From Sphingopyxis granuli NBRC 100800 (GTDB lineage: Bacteria; Pseudomonadota; Alphaproteobacteria; Sphingomonadales; Sphingomonadaceae): a DNA stretch of 60,705 nt. A model generated the notes under the pieces. The model was not told where the DNA came from. It saw only the letters and a program-made list of their open reading frames with translations, and searched no databases. Both the position numbers and the translations under genes were made by a program. Shown here piece after piece: positions 17,911 through 24,918 of this stretch (the stretch's first letter is position 1; every line of letters starts with the position of its first letter). The stretch lies in the NCBI RefSeq assembly GCF_001591045.1, contig NZ_BCUA01000017.1, forward strand, positions 1 to 60,705, read 5' to 3'.

Positions 17911-18858
17911 ATGCGCAAGCCGCTGGCACCCGCGGGCGTCGAGCCCGACAAGGATGTCAGCTTCCGCGCGCTGCGCGTCTTTGCCGAGATCATGCGAACC
18001 GGCTCCGCGACCGCCGCCGGCAAGCGGCTTTCGCTGTCGCAGCCCGCGGTCAGCCGCCTGATCGCGCAGCTTGAGGCGCAGGTGGGCTTCGACCTCTTCT
18101 ATCGCGACCGCGGCAAGCTGGTTCCCACCGCCGACGGGGTCAAGCTGCTGCAGGAGGTCGAACTGACGCTCGCCAGCCTCGACCGCTTCAACAGCCTGGT
18201 GCGCGACATCGCCGGCTATTCGGCCGGAACCGTCCGCATCGTCGCGCCGCCGAGCTTTGCCGAAGGGGTGCTGCCCGACATCGTCTCGCGCTTTCGCGAG
18301 CGCTTTCCGGGGGTCGAATTCAACATCGATTCGCGCAGCGTCGAAACCGCGCGGACGATGATCGCGATGCGCTACGTCGACTGTGGCTTCGTGAAGCTGC
18401 CGATCGACGAGAGCGACCTGGCGGTCGAGCGGATCGTGGCGAACGGTTCGGTGTGCGTGATGCGCCGCGATCATCCGCTGGCGGCGCTCGCCGCCGTCAC
18501 GCCCGCCGACATCGGCCAGCATCCGCTGATCCTGCTCGGCGCCGGCCGTTATTGGCGCACGCAGGTCGATGCCGCCTTCGCGGCTTTCGGCCTGCGCCCG
18601 GTGGTCGCCATCGAAACGCACACCCACGGATCGGCGTGCGCGCTCGCGGCGCGCGGCAACGGCATGGCGATCCTGAATGCACTGCTCGTGAAGCCCTATC
18701 TGGACCCGGCGCTGGTAACGCGCCCCTTCGATCCGCCGATCACGCACGAATATGCCTTCGCCGTGTCGAACGTATCGCGCCCGTCGCGCCTGACCGAGGA
18801 ATTCCGGAAAGAGGTCCGCCGCTATTTCGACGCCCGCGCGTCGCAGCCCGCGGGCTGA
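17911..18858 (+). CDS. LysR family transcriptional regulator
   Basis: This 315-residue regulator has a winged-helix DNA-binding domain at about residues 18-77 (FRALRVFAEIMRTGSATAAG, then LSLSQPAVSRLIAQLE) and a periplasmic-binding-protein-like effector domain from about residue 105. It begins two bases after the CocE stop and reads in the same direction, so it is co-transcribed with abgT and the hydrolase instead of divergent, as is usual for LysR genes. It probably controls this transport and hydrolysis unit and possibly the receptor at 11586. The effector is unknown. Confidence 0.92.
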   Translation: MRKPLAPAGVEPDKDVSFRALRVFAEIMRTGSATAAGKRLSLSQPAVSRLIAQLEAQVGFDLFYRDRGKLVPTADGVKLLQEVELTLASLDRFNSLVRDIAGYSAGTVRIVAPPSFAEGVLPDIVSRFRERFPGVEFNIDSRSVETARTMIAMRYVDCGFVKLPIDESDLAVERIVANGSVCVMRRDHPLAALAAVTPADIGQHPLILLGAGRYWRTQVDAAFAAFGLRPVVAIETHTHGSACALAARGNGMAILNALLVKPYLDPALVTRPFDPPITHEYAFAVSNVSRPSRLTEEFRKEVRRYFDARASQPAG

Positions 18859-18940
18859 ACGCGGATCACCGACGGGCCACGGCTACGGACCTGGGCTGGC
18901 CAGGTTACTGAGGCCCAGGATTTCTGAAACTGACGCCGAA

Positions 18941-18968
18941 CTGACATGGACCGACGAGCAGATGTCAG
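18941..18968. promoter_or_regulatory. Inverted repeat upstream of TonB receptor
   Basis: CTGACAT (18941-18947) and ATGTCAG (18962-18968) are separated by 14 bases in the 176-bp gap before the receptor at 19035. It could be an operator or a short hairpin. No GGAA-N6-TTCC-type site is present here. Confidence 0.25.
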
Positions 18969-19034
18969 TGGGACGGGTGCAATGGACCTTACGAGGGCGG
19001 GCGAGGTGGCCGCCTGTCGGAGGATCGGCGCCGC

Positions 19035-21062
19035 ATGGGTCATGGCATTCGCATCGCGCTGCTTCTGTGGGCCGGGTCCGGCGCCATCGCGCCGGCGGCG
19101 GGGCAGGACGGCGGGGACGCTGGCAACCCGGTTTACGACCAGCGCTTCTTCGACCGGACGCAACCCTCGAACGCTTACGAGATGGTGGCGCTGCTTCCGG
19201 CCTTCACGATCGCCGAAGGCAATGCGGACGTGCGCGGCTATTCGGGCGTTGCGGGCAATGTCCTGATCGACGGGCAGCGCCCCGCCGGAAAGACCGACAC
19301 GCTCGAAGCGATCCTGAAGCGGCTTCCCGCGGCGCGCGTCGCCCGCATCGAACTGATACGCGCCGGGACGGCGGGCTACGACATGCAGGGCTATGCGCTG
19401 CTCGCCAACATCATCCTGGTGAAGACGGGCACGATCGGCGGCCGGATCGAGGCAGAGCAGGCGCTCTACCGGCACGGCCTGCGCGCGCCGCGCGTTTCGG
19501 CGCAGGCGACGTTCGACGGGCGCGGGCGGGTGACCGACCTCTTCGCCACCGTCTATCGCGAGATCGACGACGAGCATGGTTTCGGCGTCCGCAACCGCTT
19601 TGCGAGCGACGGCACGCCGCTGCGCCTCGTCGATTATGCGCAGCCCGAGGGCGCCGACATCGCGCAGGCGACGCTCGCCTATCGCCAGCCGCTGCTCGGC
19701 GGGACGCTTCGTCTCAACGGGCTGATCCAGGACAAACGCAAATTCGCCGATATCGCCCATGCCGTCACTTTCCCCGCGCCCGATGCCATCGTCGGCAGCG
19801 AGCGCAAGCATGCGCGCACCTATGAAGCGGGCGTGCGCTACGAACGCGCGCTCGGTCCCGCGGACGATCTCGAGCTGGTCGGAAGCTATCGGTCGGTGGC
19901 GACGGTCGGCCTCGATCGCGAATCGACCGCGTCGGAAAGCAGCGTCTCGGACGAGCGTTCGAACGCCAGCGAAGCGATCCTGCGCGCCGCGCTCCGCCAC
20001 CACCGGGGCGGCGCGACGATCGAGATCGGCGCCGAGGGCGCGGTTAACAGTCTCGATGGCCGGAATGCGTTGATAGAGGACGGCGAGCCGGTTCCGCTGC
20101 CCCAGGCCAACGTCCGGGTTGCCGAACGCCGCGCCGAATTGTTCGTGACCGCCAGCCGTCCGCTCGGCGCGCGGACCGTCGCGGAGTTCGGCATCAGATA
20201 CGAAATGTCCCGCCTGTCGCAGGCGGGCGACATCGACCTCGTCAAATCCTTCGCCTTCTGGAAACCGCGCGCGCGGCTTGTCTGGACGCCGACGCCGAAC
20301 CGGACGTTTCGCCTGCTGGCCGAGCGCGCGGTCGGCCAGCTCGATTTCGACGATTTCGTCGGCGCCGCGTCCTTGACCAGCGGAACGATCAGCGCCGGCA
20401 ATGCCGATCTGGAGCCCGACAGCCTCTGGCGCATCGAGCTGAGCTACGAACGCCGCTTCGGCGCCGGATCCGTCACCGTTGCCGCGCGCCGCGAATGGAT
20501 ATCCGATCTGGTCGACCAGCTTCCCGTCGTCGTCGATGGGACCCTGTACGACGCGGTCGGCAATATCGGCGCGGCACGCCGCGATACCGTCGAAGCGTCG
20601 CTCAAATGGCCGCTGGACGCGTTTGGCGCCAGGGGGGTCGTGGTGACTGCCGATCTCGTCGCGCGGCGCGGCCGGGCGACCGATCCCGCGACCGGCGAGC
20701 GGCGGCCCATCTCGGGCGACCTTCCGGTCGAGGCGCGGGTGGCGTTGACCCATGACATTCCGGCGTGGAAGCTGCGCTGGGGCGGCGGCTATGCCTTCGC
20801 GCGCACCGAGACCGCGTTCAAGGTCGAGGAGGTCGAGGCCGATCGTCTGGCCGGGCGGCTCGATCTGTTCATCGAATATCGCCCCGATGCGCGCTGGACG
20901 CTTCGCCTGTTCGGCCGGAATCTGACCGACAGCGCCGCGACGCGGACGCGCGACATCTATGCCGGCGTCCGCGGCGACGCCGCGCTGCGCTATCGCGAAC
21001 TGCGGGTGCTGCGCAGCGGCCGCTCTATCGGGTTGACCGTCCAGCGCAGCTTCGGCGGATAG
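19035..21062 (+). CDS. TonB-dependent receptor, short plug type
   Basis: This 675-residue outer-membrane protein has a signal peptide ending APAAGQ, then a plug domain: YEMVALLPAFTIAEGNADVRGYSG, NVLIDGQRPAGKTDTLEAIL and ARIELIRAGTAGYDMQGY. The usual IVVTG segment is absent. The remainder is an amphipathic-strand barrel whose last strand ends GLTVQRSFGG. It is smaller than classical receptors. It converges on the histidine-acid phytase gene with only 6 bp between stops, an arrangement that suggests a joint role, perhaps uptake of phytate or partly dephosphorylated products. That role is inferred only from position. Confidence 0.83.
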   Translation: MGHGIRIALLLWAGSGAIAPAAGQDGGDAGNPVYDQRFFDRTQPSNAYEMVALLPAFTIAEGNADVRGYSGVAGNVLIDGQRPAGKTDTLEAILKRLPAARVARIELIRAGTAGYDMQGYALLANIILVKTGTIGGRIEAEQALYRHGLRAPRVSAQATFDGRGRVTDLFATVYREIDDEHGFGVRNRFASDGTPLRLVDYAQPEGADIAQATLAYRQPLLGGTLRLNGLIQDKRKFADIAHAVTFPAPDAIVGSERKHARTYEAGVRYERALGPADDLELVGSYRSVATVGLDRESTASESSVSDERSNASEAILRAALRHHRGGATIEIGAEGAVNSLDGRNALIEDGEPVPLPQANVRVAERRAELFVTASRPLGARTVAEFGIRYEMSRLSQAGDIDLVKSFAFWKPRARLVWTPTPNRTFRLLAERAVGQLDFDDFVGAASLTSGTISAGNADLEPDSLWRIELSYERRFGAGSVTVAARREWISDLVDQLPVVVDGTLYDAVGNIGAARRDTVEASLKWPLDAFGARGVVVTADLVARRGRATDPATGERRPISGDLPVEARVALTHDIPAWKLRWGGGYAFARTETAFKVEEVEADRLAGRLDLFIEYRPDARWTLRLFGRNLTDSAATRTRDIYAGVRGDAALRYRELRVLRSGRSIGLTVQRSFGG

Positions 21063-21068
21063 GCCGTC

Positions 21069-22298
21069 TTATCCGCGCGGCGCGGCGATCCGGGCGAAAT
21101 CGCTCCAGCTGCACGCGGTCGCCGCGACCGAATCGCCGCACCCCGGAATGGGGAGATAGCGGCGGAACAGGGCATCGTCCGATCCCAGCGCTTCGAGGTT
21201 CCTCAACTGGTCCATCGTCTGCGCGCGATAGAAAGCGCGGACATAGCGGTCGCCCCTGGCATTGCTGACCAGCTCGAACCCCAGCGCGCTGCCGGGCGGA
21301 ACTTCGTCGGCGGGATAGCTCGGCACCTGCCAGTGCAGGTCGAAGAAACCGCCGAGGTCGGCGACGTTGGTGTCGTGTCCGGCAAGTAACGTCAGCCGCG
21401 CCGGATTCCGGTCACCGAGCGCCGTGACGATCTCGTGCACGATGGGCGCGGCAGCGGCAGCAGCGATATAGCCGGGACGGTTCGAATAACGGAACTTGAG
21501 CGGGTGGAAGCGCAGCAATTGCTCGATCTCGGCGCGGCTCACGCGGCCCCAGCCGACTTCGGCCATCGGCTTGCCTTCCAGATATTCGAGCAGCAGCGTC
21601 TGGCTGGCCGTCGATGCGACGGCGAGCGGGCCTTCGAGATCGGGACGATCGTGCGGCTGCGCGACCAGCCGGCTGGGTTCGGCGACGAGCGGACAGGCCG
21701 GCACGGCGCAATTCAGCACTTTCGCGAGCAGCGTCAGTTCGCCGCGATGGCGTTCGGTCTCGGCGGCGAGTCCGCCTTCGGGCGCTTGCGCCAGCGCCGC
21801 GTCATAGGCGCGATTGCCGTCGAACGACGCCGGGCCGCTGTCGAGACCATGAAAGATCGCGTCGTCGTCGGAACCGGCGGGGTGGGATATCGCCGCTGCG
21901 CAGCCGGGCATGAAGCCCGCCGCCCAGCTTCGCGCCGTTTCGATCGTGCGCTCCTTGTAACTCGCCTTCAGGACGATCGTGCCGGGCGCGGGGCATCCGC
22001 CGGGAAACAGACCGCGGGCGCCGAAATAGGCGCGGTCGCTTTCGCCGAGAAGCTTGACGCCCGCCGCGCCGCGCGGCGTCAACAGGCCGAAATCGACGGG
22101 CCAGCCGGACCATGTCTCGGACGAATAGCCCGGCGGGACGACGGCGGGCTTCGTCGGCGGACGGATGCCGTGCCGCATCAGCATTACGACCTTCTCCAGC
22201 TTCAGCGATGGCTGGCTGGCGGGGGGCGTGTCGGCGCCCGGCCCGGGCGCGGCGCAGGCCGCCAGCAGTGCGGTGGATAACAGCAGGATGCGCTTCAC
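21069..22298 (-). CDS. Histidine-acid phosphatase (AppA-type phytase), lipoprotein
   Basis: The 409-residue enzyme carries RHGIRPP (nucleophile His43, phosphate-binding Arg42 and Arg46) and LAGHDTN (His308-Asp309, proton donor), the paired signatures of branch-2 histidine phosphatases. GHDTN-VADLGGFF is close to AppA phytase. The N-terminus MKRILLLSTALLAAC is a lipoprotein signal with Cys15, so it should be anchored in a membrane facing the periplasm or surface. I prefer GTG 22298 because GGAG lies 6 bases upstream; ATG 22310 lacks a site. It would strip phosphates from myo-inositol hexakisphosphate or related esters. Upstream are two IolR-like operator variants. Confidence 0.9.
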   Translation of the reverse strand: MKRILLLSTALLAACAAPGPGADTPPASQPSLKLEKVVMLMRHGIRPPTKPAVVPPGYSSETWSGWPVDFGLLTPRGAAGVKLLGESDRAYFGARGLFPGGCPAPGTIVLKASYKERTIETARSWAAGFMPGCAAAISHPAGSDDDAIFHGLDSGPASFDGNRAYDAALAQAPEGGLAAETERHRGELTLLAKVLNCAVPACPLVAEPSRLVAQPHDRPDLEGPLAVASTASQTLLLEYLEGKPMAEVGWGRVSRAEIEQLLRFHPLKFRYSNRPGYIAAAAAAPIVHEIVTALGDRNPARLTLLAGHDTNVADLGGFFDLHWQVPSYPADEVPPGSALGFELVSNARGDRYVRAFYRAQTMDQLRNLEALGSDDALFRRYLPIPGCGDSVAATACSWSDFARIAAPRG

Positions 22299-22313
22299 GG
22301 GCCTCTCCATTGT

Positions 22314-22356
22314 GGAATAAATTTATCGACACTATATAAATAGGAAAATTTATTTC
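22314..22356. promoter_or_regulatory. IolR-like operator variants between phytase and PepSY genes
   Basis: GGAA-AATTTA-TTTC (22343-22356) matches GGAA-N6-TTCC with one mismatch. GGAA-TAAATT-TATC (22314-22327) matches with two. The surrounding AT-rich stretch stands out in GC-rich DNA and lies just upstream of the phytase start and 79 bp before the PepSY start. Confidence 0.55.
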
Positions 22357-22434
22357 ATCAATGCCATTTGCCGATCCGCCCGTGCGGTCGGTGACGTCAG
22401 CTTCCTATCAGCGGCCTTGTGGCAGGGAGGGCGT

Positions 22435-22749
22435 ATGAAAAAGACACTCCTCCTTGCGGTCGCTGTGACCGCTCTCACCGTCCCCGTCGCGATCTCCGCA
22501 AAGGACAAGGATGACAAGGCCGACCAACGCGCGGCGAGCGCCGCGCTGGCGCGCGGCGAAATCCTGCCGATCACCCGCGTCCTGGCGATCGCGACCGAGC
22601 GCGTCCCGGGCGACGTGCTCAAGGTCAAGCTGGAACGCGAATCCTTCGGGTTCAAATATGAGGTGAAAATCCTGACCGGCGGCGGCAGGGTGCGCGAGGT
22701 CGAAATCGACGCTAGGACCGGCCGGGTGATCAAGATCGAGGATGATTGA
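22435..22749 (+). CDS. PepSY domain protein, exported
   Basis: This 104-residue protein has a Sec signal peptide (MKKTLLLAVAVTALTVPVAISA) and one PepSY domain: ALARGEILPITRVLAIATERVPGD, then YEVKILTGGGRVREVEID and GRVIKIEDD. Start 22435 follows GGGAGGG. The gene ends one base into the response-regulator ATG (TGATG overlap), so the three genes PepSY, regulator and kinase form one translationally coupled unit. PepSY proteins often sit beside PhoP/PhoQ-like systems and may inhibit or sense through the kinase's periplasmic domain. It is divergent from the phytase. Confidence 0.88.
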   Translation: MKKTLLLAVAVTALTVPVAISAKDKDDKADQRAASAALARGEILPITRVLAIATERVPGDVLKVKLERESFGFKYEVKILTGGGRVREVEIDARTGRVIKIEDD

Positions 22750-23414
22750 TGCGCGCATTGGTGGTCGAGGACGACCCGGTCGTCGCTTCCGAACTTGTCC
22801 GCGGCATGACCGCGGCGGGCTTCGTCGTCGACCTTGCGGGTGACGGCCAGCAGGCGTGGTTCAACGGCGATGTCGAGGATTATGACGTCGCGATCGTCGA
22901 CCTCGGCCTGCCGCGGCTCGACGGGCTGTCGGTGGTCCGGCGCTGGCGCGAGGCGGGACGGAATTTCCCCGTCCTGATCCTGTCGGCGCGGGGCGAATGG
23001 ACCGACAAGGTTGCCGGGATCGAGGCGGGCGCCGACGATTATATGGCAAAGCCGTGGGCGATGGAGGAACTGGTGGCGCGCGTTCGCGGGCTGATCCGCC
23101 GTGCCGCCGGGCGGTCGAGCCCGATGATCGAGGCGGGGCCGCTGCGGATCGATACCCACCGGATGACCGCGACGCTCGACGGCGCGCTCGTCAAGCTCTC
23201 GCCGCTTGAGTATCGGCTGCTCGACTATCTCGCCCATCATGCCGGCCGCGCTGTGCCCGCGACCGAACTTTCCGATCATCTCTATGGCGACGCCGATACC
23301 GAAAACGCCAACGCGATCGAGGCCCTGATCGCGCGACTGCGGCGCAAGCTCGGCGCCGACACCATCCAGACCCGGCGCGGCTTCGGTTACGTCCTGCCGG
23401 CCGCCGCCGCGTGA
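22749..23414 (+). CDS. OmpR/PhoB-type response regulator
   Basis: The 221-residue protein has a receiver domain (acidic Asp8-Asp9, phosphorylated Asp51 in VDLGLPRLDG, Lys in AKPWAMEEL) and a C-terminal winged helix (about 125-221) with LSPLEYRLLDYLAHHAGR and RRGFGYVL. ATG 22749 shares its A with the stop of the PepSY gene, and its stop overlaps the GTG of the kinase (GTGA). It probably responds to the kinase next to it. Target genes are unknown. Its position next to a phytase promoter makes phosphate- or cation-linked control possible. Confidence 0.95.
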   Translation: MRALVVEDDPVVASELVRGMTAAGFVVDLAGDGQQAWFNGDVEDYDVAIVDLGLPRLDGLSVVRRWREAGRNFPVLILSARGEWTDKVAGIEAGADDYMAKPWAMEELVARVRGLIRRAAGRSSPMIEAGPLRIDTHRMTATLDGALVKLSPLEYRLLDYLAHHAGRAVPATELSDHLYGDADTENANAIEALIARLRRKLGADTIQTRRGFGYVLPAAAA

Positions 23415-24748
23415 CGCGACGCTCGCTCCGGCTTCGGTTGATCACGGGGGCCGGTGTGGCGATCGCCCTGGCGCTGATCGTCGCCTGGTTCGCAATGACC
23501 TGGCTGTTCAACGGCCATGTCGAGCGGCGCGTCGAGGACGAACTGCTGGTTCAGGTGCGGCCGCTCCTCGCCGATCTGCAACTGGCCCATGGTGTGCCGG
23601 TTGCGGGGTCCGAGCCCGCCGATCCGCGCTTCGCGGTTCCGGCCGGTGGTCTCTACTGGCAGGCGTCGACCGCTGCCGGCGCGATCCGCTCGATTTCGCT
23701 TTGGGACAGCCATCTGCCGACCACCGTGTCGGCGCCCGCCGACCGGTGGCGGACTCGCCGCGCTGACGGCCCCTTTGGCCAGCAGCTGCTGTTGATGGAA
23801 CGCGCGATTCGCCTGCAACCGCGGGAATCGCCGGTGATCGTTCAACTCGGCTACGACCTCGCCAAGCTGGCTCCGGCGCAGCGCGAGTTCGGGCGCGAGA
23901 TGGCGCTGTTCCTCGCATTGCTGTGGACCGTCCTCGCGCTTGCGGCCTGGGCGCAGGTTGGGCTGGGCCTCCGCCCGCTGCGGCGCGTCGGACAGGAGGT
24001 CGAGCGGCTGCGTCGCGATGCCGGGGCGCGTCTGGGCGGCGCCTATCCCCGTGAGCTGGCGCCGCTCACCGAATCGATCGATGCACTGGCCGACGCGCGC
24101 GAAGCCGATCTGGTGCGCGCCCGCCGCCGCGCCGCCGACCTTGCGCACGGACTCAAGACGCCGCTTGCCGCGCTTGCCGCGCAAAGCGCCAGGGTGCGCG
24201 AGAGCGGGGCGACGGCGATGGCCGACGGTCTCGATTCGTCGATCGCGGCGATGCGCGCGGCGATCGGCGGCGAACTGGCGCGGACGCGGATCAGCCTCGT
24301 TCCCGAAGGGCGCAGCACGATCGCGCTGTCGCTGATCGAGCGGCTCGTCGCGGTGATCGAGCAGACCGAGGCAGGCGAGCGCGTGGCGTTTTCGCTGGCC
24401 TGTGACGAAAGCGCGACGTTGCCGCTCGCGAGCGACGATGCCGCCGAACTGCTCGGCCCCCTGCTTGAGAATGCCGCGCGCCATGCGCGCCGCCTCGTCC
24501 GTGTCGCGGTCGAAGCTACCGGCGAGCGGCGGATGCTGGTTGTCGGCGACGACGGACCCGGTCTTGATGATGCGCAGCGCGAGGAAGCGATCCTGCGCGG
24601 CGCGCGCCTCGATTCGGGCGACGAGGGTCATGGGCTCGGCCTCGCCATCGCGCGCGAACTGGCCGAGGCGTCGGGCGGCGACCTGTCTCTCGCGCGCTCG
24701 CCGCTCGGCGGGCTTGAAGTCCGCGTCGGCTGGGCGCTATCCGCCTGA
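23411..24748 (+). CDS. Sensor histidine kinase, PhoQ-like layout
   Basis: This 445-residue membrane kinase starts at GTG 23411 in a GTGA overlap. Two membrane helices (about residues 13-35 and 160-185) frame a periplasmic domain of about 125 residues. HAMP and linker follow, then the HisKA helix AHGLKTPLAAL with phosphorylated His246, the N-box LLENAARHA, G1 DDGPG and G2 GHGLGLA. All ATP-lid motifs are intact. The periplasmic domain faces the compartment where the phytases and the PepSY protein act. The signal is unknown. Confidence 0.94.
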   Translation: MTRRSLRLRLITGAGVAIALALIVAWFAMTWLFNGHVERRVEDELLVQVRPLLADLQLAHGVPVAGSEPADPRFAVPAGGLYWQASTAAGAIRSISLWDSHLPTTVSAPADRWRTRRADGPFGQQLLLMERAIRLQPRESPVIVQLGYDLAKLAPAQREFGREMALFLALLWTVLALAAWAQVGLGLRPLRRVGQEVERLRRDAGARLGGAYPRELAPLTESIDALADAREADLVRARRRAADLAHGLKTPLAALAAQSARVRESGATAMADGLDSSIAAMRAAIGGELARTRISLVPEGRSTIALSLIERLVAVIEQTEAGERVAFSLACDESATLPLASDDAAELLGPLLENAARHARRLVRVAVEATGERRMLVVGDDGPGLDDAQREEAILRGARLDSGDEGHGLGLAIARELAEASGGDLSLARSPLGGLEVRVGWALSA

Positions 24749-24818
24749 TCCTTCCGTCAGCCCGGTGTCAGATCGCGCGCCGCGCCGCCCGTTGCCGCGC
24801 GTCTCCGCAAGCTATTGT

Positions 24819-24862
24819 GCAAGATATATTCTATTTGTCTTGCAATATAGAATAATTGTGCC
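24819..24862. promoter_or_regulatory. IolR-like operator variants before TonB receptor
   Basis: GCAA-GATATA-TTCT (24819-24832) and AGAA-TAATTG-TGCC (24849-24862) each differ from GGAA-N6-TTCC at two positions. They are AT-rich islands in the promoter region of the receptor at 24919. These are the weakest members of the set. Confidence 0.35.
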
Positions 24863-24918
24863 ATTATGCTGCCCGAACGAGCGCGGCAGGGAGCCGTGCC
24901 GGGGGAGGAGAGTCCATA

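Noticed and set aside
18822-20753. Very long open frames on the strand opposite clear genes (for example here, 16058-17929, 12460-14169 and 2723-4069)
   Set aside because: They mirror receptor, hydrolase and MFS genes, are Arg/Asp/Gly-rich, and have no family motifs. They are GC-driven shadows.
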